DNA from: a virus
Length of the DNA: 35,814 bases
IMG/VR virus record: IMGVR_UViG_3300045999_003867
Span: 1-35,814 of that record
Reading direction: 5' to 3' (one strand)
Shown here one piece after another: positions 28,080 to 35,814 of the stretch (positions within the stretch are counted from its first letter, which is position 1; the number at the start of each line of letters is the position of its first letter). The position numbers were made by a program, and so were the translations under genes. Under the pieces are notes generated by a model. It was given only the letters and a program-made list of their open reading frames with translations, had not been told where the DNA came from and made no database searches.

Positions 28080-28253
28080 ATGTCACGAATGCCAATGATG
28101 GGTATGGGTATGCCAACTGGTTATGGTCCAGGTATGATGGAATCACAAATGGGCATGGGTGCCCAAATGCCAATGTCTCCAGAAGAACCAATGCCAGTAA
28201 AGAAAAAGAAACCAACAAAGAAAAAAACATCAAAAAAGGGTAAAAAGAAATAA
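28080..28253 (+). CDS. 57-residue Met/Gly-rich peptide with poly-Lys tail
   Basis: ATG 28080 follows GTGAGGTCTAT. The product has 13 Met in its first 37 residues (SRMPMMGMGMPTGYGPGMM...), then a tail KKKKPTKKKTSKKGKKK. The two-part composition suggests a flexible Met-rich segment and a DNA- or RNA-binding tail. The stop is fused to the next ATG. No homologous family is known to me; it may be a minor virion or DNA-condensing protein. Confidence 0.6.
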   Translation: MSRMPMMGMGMPTGYGPGMMESQMGMGAQMPMSPEEPMPVKKKKPTKKKTSKKGKKK

Positions 28254-28369
28254 TGTTTTTACCTAATAAAAAAACATCTAAAGATGTTAAATACATTAAA
28301 GAACGTACTGGTCCAAAGCCAGATAGTAAAAAACCAATGTCACCTAAGAAAAAAATTAAGACTCGCTAA
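28253..28369 (+). CDS. 38-residue Lys-rich peptide
   Basis: The ATG is fused to the preceding TAA. The product MFLPNKKTSKDVKYIKERTG... ends PMSPKKKIKTR. It resembles the Lys-rich tails of the tiny proteins at 23162-23576. Function unknown. It is followed by a 25-base gap to the scaffold gene. Confidence 0.55.
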   Translation: MFLPNKKTSKDVKYIKERTGPKPDSKKPMSPKKKIKTR

Positions 28370-28394
28370 GCGAACAATCTTAAAGGAGAGTTAA

Positions 28395-29321
28395 ATGTTA
28401 GATACAAACAATGCTGAACAATCTCAACCTGTCGAGACTCAGCCAACACTAGCCACACCAGTTCAGACTGAAGATCCTGTAACTGCTCATGAACGAGCCG
28501 CTTTTATGCGTTATGTACAGGATCAAGGACAAAAGATCCCAAGTAACTTCAAGTCTGCTGAAGATTGGTTTAATAGTCTTGTCGAAGCCCGTAAGGGGTA
28601 TACACAAGCAAGACAGGAAATAGCTTCGTTAAAGAAGCAATACAGTCAAAACGGGGTGAGCAATCCTAATTATGTGGCGGATTCACCTCAGGCTCCCGTG
28701 CCAGAGCCAGTAGTCGAGGATCTATCAGGGGTTCAAGAAAACCTACAGATTAGTCCAGTTACTCCTAAGCCAGTGAATTCTACCCGTGTAAGTGAGGAAG
28801 ATTGGGTTCGGTGGGGTCGAGAAATCGACTCTTCGGGTTCCGTAAGCTCAGCTACACGCAAAGAAATTCAAGAAAAGATGGGTGCTCCAGATACCATTAT
28901 TGATCAGCTTATTAAAAGCCGAAGGGCTTTAGCTAAGCAATCATGGGAAGATGCTGCTGCAGTTGTCGGAGGTAATGACAACCTTAAGCGTATGTTCAAA
29001 TGGGCTCAGGAAAACCTAACTGCAGAAGAGGTAGCAGCAACTAATCGTGCATTGCAAACCAATGCCTATAAGAATATCCTACTAGGACTTAAGGCACGAT
29101 ATGAGTCAGAACAGCCACAAGTAAAGCAGACACAGGAACCACAAGCTTTGTCTAATCGGGTTAATCCCTCACAGGTTCCACAATCCGTACAAGTGTTTAA
29201 AAACCTTGCTGAACAACAAGCTGCACTAAGAGATCCACGGTATCGCGTTGATGCCAACTACAGAAAAGCAGTAGAAGCAATGGTAATTAATTCATCTAAG
29301 TATGGTTTTAGAAATCGTTAA
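28395..29321 (+). CDS. Capsid scaffolding protein (T7 gp9-like)
   Basis: The protein is 308 residues; ATG 28395 follows TTAAAGGAGAGTTAA. It would guide procapsid assembly and be expelled. The composition is typical: Gln/Pro/Glu-rich, mainly helical, no Cys. An N-terminal acidic disordered part is followed by SAEDWFNSLVEARKGY, then long helices, and a C-terminal segment DPRYRVDANYRKAVEAM characteristic of this phage family. It lies immediately before the major capsid gene, as gp9 precedes gp10. Confidence 0.88.
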   Translation: MLDTNNAEQSQPVETQPTLATPVQTEDPVTAHERAAFMRYVQDQGQKIPSNFKSAEDWFNSLVEARKGYTQARQEIASLKKQYSQNGVSNPNYVADSPQAPVPEPVVEDLSGVQENLQISPVTPKPVNSTRVSEEDWVRWGREIDSSGSVSSATRKEIQEKMGAPDTIIDQLIKSRRALAKQSWEDAAAVVGGNDNLKRMFKWAQENLTAEEVAATNRALQTNAYKNILLGLKARYESEQPQVKQTQEPQALSNRVNPSQVPQSVQVFKNLAEQQAALRDPRYRVDANYRKAVEAMVINSSKYGFRNR

Positions 29322-29357
29322 CTCCGTATAATCCTAAAGGACACGGAACAACTAATG

Positions 29358-29416
29358 GTTTCTCCTTTGTTTAATGTTTAATAAAAATAATAGAGAGTTT
29401 CTATATAAGGAGAAAC
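29358..29416 (+). promoter_or_regulatory. Inverted repeat that can hide the capsid ribosome-binding site
   Basis: GTTTCTCCTT (29358-29367) is a perfect 10-base complement of AAGGAGAAAC (29407-29416), which contains the Shine-Dalgarno of the major capsid gene. A smaller hairpin ATAGA/TCTAT (29390-29394, 29400-29404) lies in the 39-base loop. The loop also holds TAATAAAAATAATAGAGAG, which loosely resembles the TATAG-G/A-rich start region of T7-group promoters. An RNA started near 29393 would lack the left arm of the hairpin. The pairing is certain; both regulatory readings are inference. Confidence 0.5.
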
Positions 29417-29420
29417 AAAT

Positions 29421-30788
29421 ATGCCAGAAAATACACAAAATCTATTCCCAATTGACTCGGGATATCCATCAATTAACGTAGGTAATGCGGGTGACATGAC
29501 TGGTCATGGAGGTTGGCCAAAGGGTGGTCAAGCTGCTTCAGCTACCTCCAGTCCTCTAGCCTCAGCTGCAGACAATCCTTCATACTGGCTTCCTATTTGG
29601 TCAGGTGAAGTAATTAATGCCTATGATCAATACAATATGTTTGAACCCTTGGTTACTACTGAAACCATTGAATCAGGTACTACTAAACGATTCCCAATTA
29701 CTGGTACTGTTGGTCATAAAGGTGTTTGGCAAGCTGGTGAAGAACTTATCGGTAACAGTGGTATTTCTACTCCCGGTTGGTTTGATATTTCTCTTGATCA
29801 GCGTCCAATGGCTGCTTACTTTGAACTTGACGATATTCACCTTATGCTTACTCAGTGGGATTATCGTGCTGAACTAGCTCGCCAAGCTGGTCTTCAACTT
29901 AGTTATATTCGTGACAAGCAAATTGCTTGCATGATTGCTAAAGCTGCATTTACAGCTAATCGTAATCCATTCTCATCAGATTATGCTGGTATGAATTATG
30001 GAACTAGTCCAATTCTAGCTCCAGATAATAAGTTTAATATGCTTGGTCTTCGTGGAGCAAACGCAACAGATAGAACTAATGCAGCTTTATTACTTCTTGA
30101 GTATTTAGAGCGTTACATGGTTCGTTTAAGTGAAATTGATGCCACCTTAGGTGAAGTATATTGCGCTGTTTCTCCACAGGCTTTCCATGATATCCGTGCT
30201 CTCGGTATTACTCGTGAATCAGGCGGTCTTCTTGGTGGTGCTGGTCGTCCATTCTTTGGTGGCGTAGCTGAAGCTGGTGGTCTTGGTGCTCCACTAACCC
30301 AAGGTATGTTTGGTATTACCGAAAGCCTTGAGTACATGGGTGTCAAGATTATTAAGAGCAATCACCTTGCTCAACTTGATCATGCTCTTGTTAATTCTGG
30401 TCTTACAAATGTTGCAGCTAATGGTTTAGATACTGCTACTGGTCGTTACAGCAACAACGATGAAGTAAATGTTATTGGTGATCTTGGCGATCCAAAATAC
30501 AACTTTAACTGGCACGGTTACATGGGTGCTAACAACGATGACCCAACTGACTTAGTTCAAATTACTTCCAACGGTACTGTTGCTACTAACGATACTTTAA
30601 AGCCAATTAAAGCCCTTATTTGGCAACGCTCAGCTGTATGCTCACTACGTTTACAAGGCATGAAAGTTGAAACCGTTAAAGATGTTCGTCGTGGTACCTT
30701 CTTTACCGTCAGTTCAATTATGGCTGGTGCTGGTATTCTCAGACCAGAACTATGTGGTGCAATTCAAGGTAGCTATACTGCTGCTTAA
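29421..30788 (+). CDS. Major capsid protein (T7 gp10-like, HK97 fold)
   Basis: The protein is 455 residues, longer than T7 gp10A (345). It is the gene between scaffold and tail-tube A, isolated in its own unit with a leader hairpin and terminator. Recognisable segments are the N-terminal GWPKGGQAASATSSPLAS, KRFPITGTVGHKGVWQAGEEL, the helical SYIRDKQIACMIAKAAFTA, the VSPQAFHDIRALG segment and the C-terminal MAGAGILRPELCGAI. ATG 29421 follows TAAGGAGAAACAAAT. Extra loops may explain the greater length. Confidence 0.92.
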   Translation: MPENTQNLFPIDSGYPSINVGNAGDMTGHGGWPKGGQAASATSSPLASAADNPSYWLPIWSGEVINAYDQYNMFEPLVTTETIESGTTKRFPITGTVGHKGVWQAGEELIGNSGISTPGWFDISLDQRPMAAYFELDDIHLMLTQWDYRAELARQAGLQLSYIRDKQIACMIAKAAFTANRNPFSSDYAGMNYGTSPILAPDNKFNMLGLRGANATDRTNAALLLLEYLERYMVRLSEIDATLGEVYCAVSPQAFHDIRALGITRESGGLLGGAGRPFFGGVAEAGGLGAPLTQGMFGITESLEYMGVKIIKSNHLAQLDHALVNSGLTNVAANGLDTATGRYSNNDEVNVIGDLGDPKYNFNWHGYMGANNDDPTDLVQITSNGTVATNDTLKPIKALIWQRSAVCSLRLQGMKVETVKDVRRGTFFTVSSIMAGAGILRPELCGAIQGSYTAA

Positions 30789-30824
30789 TCCTAGCGTTAG
30801 CTAATACATTTTGGTTATTTAATG

Positions 30825-30861
30825 TACCTAGGGGGTCGAAAGGCCCCCTAGGTATTTTTTT
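30825..30861 (+). terminator. Strong intrinsic terminator after the capsid gene
   Basis: A 13-bp stem, TACCTAGGGGG continuing with TC, against GG and CCCCCTAGGTA, is capped by a GAAA tetraloop (30838-30841) and followed by seven T. It is the best terminator in the window and corresponds in position to the T-phi terminator after T7 gene 10. It would reduce tail-gene expression relative to capsid. Confidence 0.95.
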
Positions 30862-30875
30862 CGCAAGGAGAGTTT

Positions 30876-31043
30876 ATGCTTAAATCATTTAATCCAATCT
30901 CACAATCATCCCGAGGTCTTGGAGACACAGTTGCAAAGGTGGCAAATAAACTTGGGTTTAAGAAAACTCCAGGTTGTGGCTGTGAAAAACGACAAGAAAT
31001 GTTAAACAAACTTGTGCCTTATAAGCAGAAAGGGGGTAAGTAA
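30876..31043 (+). CDS. 55-residue phage protein with CGCEKRQEMLNKLVPYK end
   Basis: ATG 30876 follows CAAGGAGAGTTT. The product has SRGLGDTVAKVANKLGFKK and then GCGCEKRQEMLNKLVPYK, a combination repeatedly found in small phage structural-region proteins (CGC..RQE.LN..PYK). Two Cys in GCGC may bind metal. Function unknown. The stop is fused to the tail-tube A start. Confidence 0.72.
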   Translation: MLKSFNPISQSSRGLGDTVAKVANKLGFKKTPGCGCEKRQEMLNKLVPYKQKGGK

Positions 31044-31714
31044 TGGGACTATACAGCTATGTAGATGCTATTAATCACATGCTATTGTCCTCTGGTGAAC
31101 ACATAGTAAACGATCTTAGTACAGATGCAGGTGTCGATACAAGTGTTGCTCAGTTTATACTTAATCAAACAATCAAGGCAGCTGTAATGCGGGGTATTGC
31201 TAATAACAGATTTGTAACAACGTATACTCCTTCAACTACAGCACCCAATGTGGGTAAAATTTTCTTGCCTGATACTGCTTGTTACGCTCAAGTTGTTGAA
31301 CCTCTGTTCGATCCTACGACGGGGGAGGTGATCCAAACTACTATTAAGTCCAATCCTACAAGGTTGTTCAACATCACCAAGCAGACTGATATCTTTGATA
31401 AGCCACTTAAAGTAGAAGTTATTATTACTTTGAATACTGCCCAAAACAATTACGGATGGGATGATATAGATTCGGCTTTACAAAGAGGTATAATGGAAAC
31501 CGCAGCAAGAGAGTATCAAACAATTACACAGGGTGATCTTGATGTAGATAAACGCATGGCATTAAGAGAACAGTACCATGTATCCCGTGGACGGGCATCA
31601 GATGTATTTAAGAAAAATAGATCAATTTTACTAGGTGATAACGGAACCAGAGCAGCCGTAGATCGGCGTGGTATTTTATCTAGTGATCCATACTTTACAA
31701 GAACGAGGTTCTAA
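31043..31714 (+). CDS. Tail tubular protein A (T7 gp11-like adaptor)
   Basis: The protein is 223 residues (T7 gp11 196). It forms the ring joining portal and nozzle. Typical features are the N-terminal YSYVDAINHMLLSSGEHIVNDL (helix with SSGE/IGE-type motif), the central beta part FLPDTACYAQVV, and the helix IDSALQRGIMETAAREYQT, ending in RRGILSSDPYFTRTRF. Both ends are fused to neighbours (TAATG at each side), as in the T7 11-12 pair. Confidence 0.9.
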   Translation: MGLYSYVDAINHMLLSSGEHIVNDLSTDAGVDTSVAQFILNQTIKAAVMRGIANNRFVTTYTPSTTAPNVGKIFLPDTACYAQVVEPLFDPTTGEVIQTTIKSNPTRLFNITKQTDIFDKPLKVEVIITLNTAQNNYGWDDIDSALQRGIMETAAREYQTITQGDLDVDKRMALREQYHVSRGRASDVFKKNRSILLGDNGTRAAVDRRGILSSDPYFTRTRF

Positions 31715-34449
31715 TGGCTTTTGCAAGACTTCCAATTAATACACTTAGTGGTGGCGTAGGAAGACAAGCTCCTACTAAAAGATTAACTAGTGAGGCTGAG
31801 AATATAGATAACTGCCTTGTTACTCTTGAGAAGTCTGTCGAAAAAAGACCACCACTAGTTCAAGTCTCCACCAATACAGGAAGCAGTTACCTAGATGTTG
31901 CTAATGTTGAAGTTCCTGTGGGTTTAAATTTTAACACAGACAACCTTTATTTTCACTTTCTTGATATTGATGGATACAATCGTTATTGCATTATTATTAA
32001 TAGAGCAGGATATACATTTGATCCTGTAGTTCAACAAAGTTTTACATATAACGGCCAAACAATTAATCTATCTAACTTTATTACAGTATATCGAATTGAA
32101 CCAACTCAATGGGTTAAAGAAACTGTAGATGATTCTGCTGGATATCAAAATAATACTTCTGGCTTTAATCGGGGTATTTTTGAATACTTAACTTATGCAA
32201 ATAAAAATAATACTACTAGTTATAAATTAGCTGGTCAAACCGTTGCAAATATCGCACCTTCATCTATTAAAGATACTTTTGGTTCAATTGATTTTGATGT
32301 CGGTTTAATTCTATGGAATAAACAAGTTGACTTAGATTATCTTACAGATAACAGTGGACAAGAAAATGGATTTACTCAGGCTCAGTGGTTAGGTTCATTA
32401 GATACAAATGAATACATCCACTCAGGAGATGTTATAAATTATAAGATTTCTACACCACCAAGTACTCCAGTTCCAAATTTAGAAGATAGCTTAGATCCTC
32501 AATTAATTAGCAATTATTGGATTAATGTTAGAGATGATGTAGATTTTACAGTAGATCCTGATACTCTTGAAGAAGAGGAAATTGGACAGAACTTAGAAAA
32601 CTTTGCATCTATTCCACAATATCCAGCAAGCGAAGTTTACAATGATGTACGTGATTCCAATGGATTTAAAGCATGGAGAATGTTACATCATTACTACGAT
32701 AAACCTAGATTAATTCCATTACCTCAAAATAACTTAATTGATTTTTCTAAAGACCATTACTATTTATCTTCGCCACTAACAACAGAAGAAAGAGATGGTC
32801 AAACATCTTACCTAGGTTTAGGTAAAGTTTATTTTGTAAGAAATCCTTATTTAACTTTTCCAACTGGATTTTATAGAGCAACTAGATATTCTAAAAACCC
32901 ATACTTTGAGCGTTTGCGTTCTGAAGGTCCTGGATCTGTATTTGATCATAGAAGATTTCCTGTAATTATTTATAAAGATTTTAATGATCAAGGCAAATGG
33001 AAAATTAGACACATGCCTTTGTTTCCTAGAAGAGCAGGAACAAGCTTAAGTAATCCAGGTCCTAAAGCTTTAGAAAGAAAAGAAAAAATTCAATCTATGG
33101 CAGTTTGGAAAAGTCGATTATGGGTAGCCACTGAAAATACAATCTTTGCTAGTAGAACAAATTCATTTTATAATTTTTGGGTAGATGATATTAATAATAT
33201 TACTGAAACTGATCCAATTGACATTCAAGCAAGTGTTGGTGCTTACAATAAATTAAGTTATATTGTTCCGTTCCAAAATCTTTTATTTGCTTTAAGCTCT
33301 GGTTCAGTACAGTTTGAAGTCCGTGGTGGTTCTACAGATGTTGGTATTTCTCCTTTTAACGTTGAGTTTAGACCAACATCTTTCTTTAGTACATCAAAAG
33401 TTGTAGCTCCTCTTAAAATGGGTAACAATGTATTCTTTATGAATGCAGGTAAACTATATATGTACTTAAGTGGTAGTTCCGTTAGTGATGAGTTTTCAAC
33501 TTCTATGGATATTAGTCACCACTGTCGTGACTACATTCCACAGAATATTGGAGCTACTACTGTAAGCTCTGCAGTTAATACTTTATTTGCTGTAGATGCT
33601 TCATCTCAAAACTATTTATATCAGTTTACATTTAGAACAAATGGTGATAAGATTGCACAAAATGCTTTCCATAGATGGATACTGTCTACAGATGATCGCA
33701 TTAAAGCTATGCAATGTTATGAAAAAGATATGTATATTATTAGTAGTCGTCCTACTGGGGCTTCTCCTTTAAACTTACCAAGAAAATTATGTGTTTATTT
33801 TGTATCATTAGAAACGGTTCCATATACTACTCCTATGATTGATTGGTTAGTAACCGTAACTGCAGAAGCTCAATTAGTTGGTCCTAAGACTAAGTTTATC
33901 TTACCTTACTATGACCCAGAAGTTAAATATGTAGTTTTAACAGATTCAGCTTGGGGTAGTGAAAGATATAAAGCTTTAACTATTGCAGGAGGCGATATTA
34001 GCTATAATGTAGGAACTAATAGAACAGAGGTTTTAGTTCCAGGTGATTATAGAAATAATACGGTATCTATTGGTCGTAGTTATCAAATGAACATTGAACT
34101 ATCTCAACAAGTATACCGTAGTTCACAGGATACAAATACAGTTCTTGAAGGTGTATTAAATCTAAAGAAAATAACAACAAGACATTTGTATTCAGGTTCA
34201 TATGATATTGTTGTGGAAAGAAGAGGTCGTTTAGATTCTCCTGTAACATTCTATCCTTTAGATACTAACAGTATTATTGATCAACTTGCACAATTAAAGA
34301 TTGATCGGGTAGGTGAGCACCTAGTAAAAGTTTTAAGTTATTCAGAAAACTGTAAAATTTTTATTCGTTCATCATATCCAACCCCTTGTAATATTTCAAA
34401 CATAGAAATTGTTGGTAACTTTAGATCGTTAAATACCAGCATTGAGTAA
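31714..34449 (+). CDS. Tail tubular protein B (T7 gp12-like nozzle)
   Basis: The protein is 911 residues (T7 gp12 794). It forms the hexameric tail nozzle through which DNA leaves. The start RLPINTLSGGVGRQAPTKRL followed by AENIDNCLVTLEKSVEKRPP is the family signature. MAVWKSRLWVATENTIFASR and the ASVGAYNKLSYIVPFQNLLFALSSGSVQFEV block are also typical of gp12-type nozzles. The additional length lies mainly in residues about 110-330, a candidate tip insertion. ATG 31714 is fused to the tail-tube A stop. Confidence 0.92.
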   Translation: MAFARLPINTLSGGVGRQAPTKRLTSEAENIDNCLVTLEKSVEKRPPLVQVSTNTGSSYLDVANVEVPVGLNFNTDNLYFHFLDIDGYNRYCIIINRAGYTFDPVVQQSFTYNGQTINLSNFITVYRIEPTQWVKETVDDSAGYQNNTSGFNRGIFEYLTYANKNNTTSYKLAGQTVANIAPSSIKDTFGSIDFDVGLILWNKQVDLDYLTDNSGQENGFTQAQWLGSLDTNEYIHSGDVINYKISTPPSTPVPNLEDSLDPQLISNYWINVRDDVDFTVDPDTLEEEEIGQNLENFASIPQYPASEVYNDVRDSNGFKAWRMLHHYYDKPRLIPLPQNNLIDFSKDHYYLSSPLTTEERDGQTSYLGLGKVYFVRNPYLTFPTGFYRATRYSKNPYFERLRSEGPGSVFDHRRFPVIIYKDFNDQGKWKIRHMPLFPRRAGTSLSNPGPKALERKEKIQSMAVWKSRLWVATENTIFASRTNSFYNFWVDDINNITETDPIDIQASVGAYNKLSYIVPFQNLLFALSSGSVQFEVRGGSTDVGISPFNVEFRPTSFFSTSKVVAPLKMGNNVFFMNAGKLYMYLSGSSVSDEFSTSMDISHHCRDYIPQNIGATTVSSAVNTLFAVDASSQNYLYQFTFRTNGDKIAQNAFHRWILSTDDRIKAMQCYEKDMYIISSRPTGASPLNLPRKLCVYFVSLETVPYTTPMIDWLVTVTAEAQLVGPKTKFILPYYDPEVKYVVLTDSAWGSERYKALTIAGGDISYNVGTNRTEVLVPGDYRNNTVSIGRSYQMNIELSQQVYRSSQDTNTVLEGVLNLKKITTRHLYSGSYDIVVERRGRLDSPVTFYPLDTNSIIDQLAQLKIDRVGEHLVKVLSYSENCKIFIRSSYPTPCNISNIEIVGNFRSLNTSIE

Positions 34450-34458
34450 GGAGAACCT

Positions 34459-35814
34459 ATGCCCTGTTATGATTATACTAATCCAGTCTCTTCTTTATTT
34501 ACAAATACTGAAGTAACTTTACCAGTAAATGGAACTACTTATTCATTTAATACATTATATTGGATTTGTAATTTTTCGTTAACTACACAGTTAAAGGTAT
34601 TTAAGAAAAACTCTGGAACAAATGCAACAGTTCAGTTAATTTTAAATACAGATTTTACTATTGATGAACAAAATACTACAATAACGACTTTGACTTCTTT
34701 AACTGGATATGATCAAATTGTAATTCAACGAGTTACACTTAGTGATCAAATGATTACTAGATTTACAGAAGGTGCTAAACTTACTGCTAAAGATCTTAAT
34801 GATTGTTTTCATCAGTTGTTATTTGTTACTCAAGAAAAAGATTATACTAATTCAACAATTAATATTAACTATTCTTTAGCAACATCTGTAGCAGCGTGGA
34901 ATAACGGAACTAATTATGTAGTTGGTGATATTGTTTCTTATAATAATAAAATCTATAAATGTATTTTAGCAACAAATAGCGTAGTTCCTACAAATACAAC
35001 AAACTGGACTTTAATTAATCCAACTTTAAATGGGTTCTATATTACAGGAACTAACTCAAGTATTGAGTTTGATTTTAGTAATCTTTCAGTTGGTAAAGCG
35101 TTAATTTGGAATGGTACAAAGTTTGTTGGAAGTTTATTTACAGGTGCTTTAAACTCTTTATCTGATATTGATGTTGATCCTGTTAGTAATAAAGATATTC
35201 TTGTCTATGACACAAGTAATTCTAACAAATGGACAGCAAAGTCTCCAACTGTAGATATTACAGAAGCTAATCTTAAGTTTAATGATAAAGTATTTTATCC
35301 AGGCAGCAATACTTCTTGGTTTAATCCAAGTAATGAAGCAATAAGTGTTTCTACTGGGTTAGTTGCATCTGCTTTAGCTGGGTTTAAAGATAATAGTGAT
35401 AGATGGGTTGTAACAGATGCACCTACTGTATATCATATTGTAAAAGAGATACTACCTAATCAAACCGATCCTATTACATTCTTTAATGATGTTAAAACAG
35501 ATTTAGACGCAGCTGTTCAGAATTTAACTAATCCTGTTAAACTTAAGTTATATTGGAATCTCAATATGTATAGGGAAAACAGAACAGCTAGTGGAACTCC
35601 ATTAATTTATCTAGCCAATAGTAATGTTACTTTACAGGATAATTTGGGAAATTATAAATCCATGTTTTGGAATAAACCTGAAGAACTTTATAATATAAAT
35701 GGATACAGATTTGATCCAAATTTAAATCCTTTACTAAAGCATGGCATAACTGATGGAACTAACCAATACTACACTAGTCCATATTTTGTGTATAATTCTA
35801 CAAATCCTGCTTTT
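34459..35814 (+). CDS. Tail fibre, N-terminal part (T7 gp17-like), runs off the window end
   Basis: ATG 34459 follows TAAGGAGAACCT. The frame is open for 452 codons to the end of the window. Residues 1-126 match the T7 gp17 virion-attachment domain in pattern: TDFTIDEQNTTITTL, then GYDQIVIQRVTLSDQ, then FTEGAKLTAKDLND and HQLLFVTQE. Residues about 146-186 form a compact carbohydrate-binding-module-like unit (Trp147, NYVVGDIVSYNNKIYKC, Trp183). Further repeats follow (SVGKALIWNGTKFVG, LNSLSDIDVDPVSNKDILVYD), typical of phage fibres. The receptor-binding tip is missing from the window. Confidence 0.88.
   Translation, partial: MPCYDYTNPVSSLFTNTEVTLPVNGTTYSFNTLYWICNFSLTTQLKVFKKNSGTNATVQLILNTDFTIDEQNTTITTLTSLTGYDQIVIQRVTLSDQMITRFTEGAKLTAKDLNDCFHQLLFVTQEKDYTNSTININYSLATSVAAWNNGTNYVVGDIVSYNNKIYKCILATNSVVPTNTTNWTLINPTLNGFYITGTNSSIEFDFSNLSVGKALIWNGTKFVGSLFTGALNSLSDIDVDPVSNKDILVYDTSNSNKWTAKSPTVDITEANLKFNDKVFYPGSNTSWFNPSNEAISVSTGLVASALAGFKDNSDRWVVTDAPTVYHIVKEILPNQTDPITFFNDVKTDLDAAVQNLTNPVKLKLYWNLNMYRENRTASGTPLIYLANSNVTLQDNLGNYKSMFWNKPEELYNINGYRFDPNLNPLLKHGITDGTNQYYTSPYFVYNSTNPAF

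Noticed and set aside
29326-29331. TATAAT as a host-type -10 box before the capsid gene
   Set aside because: No convincing -35 element lies 16-18 bases upstream and AT-rich DNA produces such hexamers often.

Overview
The window is one arm of a tailed bacteriophage genome with T7-like (podovirus, Autographivirus-type) architecture. Every convincing gene is on the + strand. Genes are packed with 1-25 base overlaps, very often stop/start fusions of the TAATG or ATGA type. The gene order (thymidylate synthase, single-subunit RNA polymerase, ssDNA-binding protein, nuclease, primase-helicase, DNA polymerase, 5'-3' exonuclease, ribonucleotide reductase, portal, scaffold, capsid, tail tube A and B, tail fibre) is the T7 plan in the version known from aquatic podoviruses. 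The host cannot be named from the sequence. Most of the window is AT-rich. The four tRNA genes (anticodons UAU, UCU, UAA, UUU) all decode A-ending codons (AUA, AGA, UUA, AAA), which suggests a host less AT-rich than the phage. No integrase, repressor, lysis or terminase gene is visible; those would lie outside the window.

Layout. 1-5534: 3' end of thyX, the phage RNA polymerase, small genes, a metallophosphoesterase, a gp2.5-type SSB, a RusA-type resolvase and a dCMP-deaminase-like enzyme. 5535-5771: an unexplained folded RNA, tRNA-Ile(UAU) and a terminator. 5788-8107: small, partly acidic proteins, interrupted at 7121-7290 by a second odd folded RNA and tRNA-Arg(UCU). 8094-10443: an array of eight small overlapping genes, GC-rich in its first part, joined by near-identical gene-to-gene junctions. 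10453-10632: a hairpin, tRNA-Leu(UAA) and tRNA-Lys(UUU). 10657-18368: the replication and nucleotide block (primase-helicase, DNA polymerase A, HNH protein, dNMP kinase, exonuclease, class II ribonucleotide reductase) and small genes. 18371-35814: structural genes. These include a roughly 8 kb, very AT-rich block of fibre-like and tiny Lys/Cys-rich proteins between portal and scaffold, where T7 has nothing, and a strong terminator directly after the major capsid gene.

How it works together. Class II ribonucleotide reductase, the deaminase, ThyX and the monophosphate kinase form a coherent route from host ribonucleotides to dNTPs, including dTTP. SSB, primase-helicase, polymerase, exonuclease and RusA make up the replication and recombination set. 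Late genes would be read by the phage RNA polymerase. The capsid gene has its own leader hairpin and terminator.

Most unusual points. (1) The small-gene array 8094-10443: the conserved C-terminal tail GWDCFKENxND is encoded by the DNA that also supplies the ribosome-binding site and start codon of the next gene, and the junction DNA is retained even where the reading frame has shifted. (2) One gene of that array contains an 11-residue exact copy of the ribonucleotide reductase active-site peptide. (3) Two intergenic RNAs have a tRNA-like acceptor plus T-arm but no anticodon arm; one also has a possible pseudoknot and resembles a miniature tmRNA in topology.
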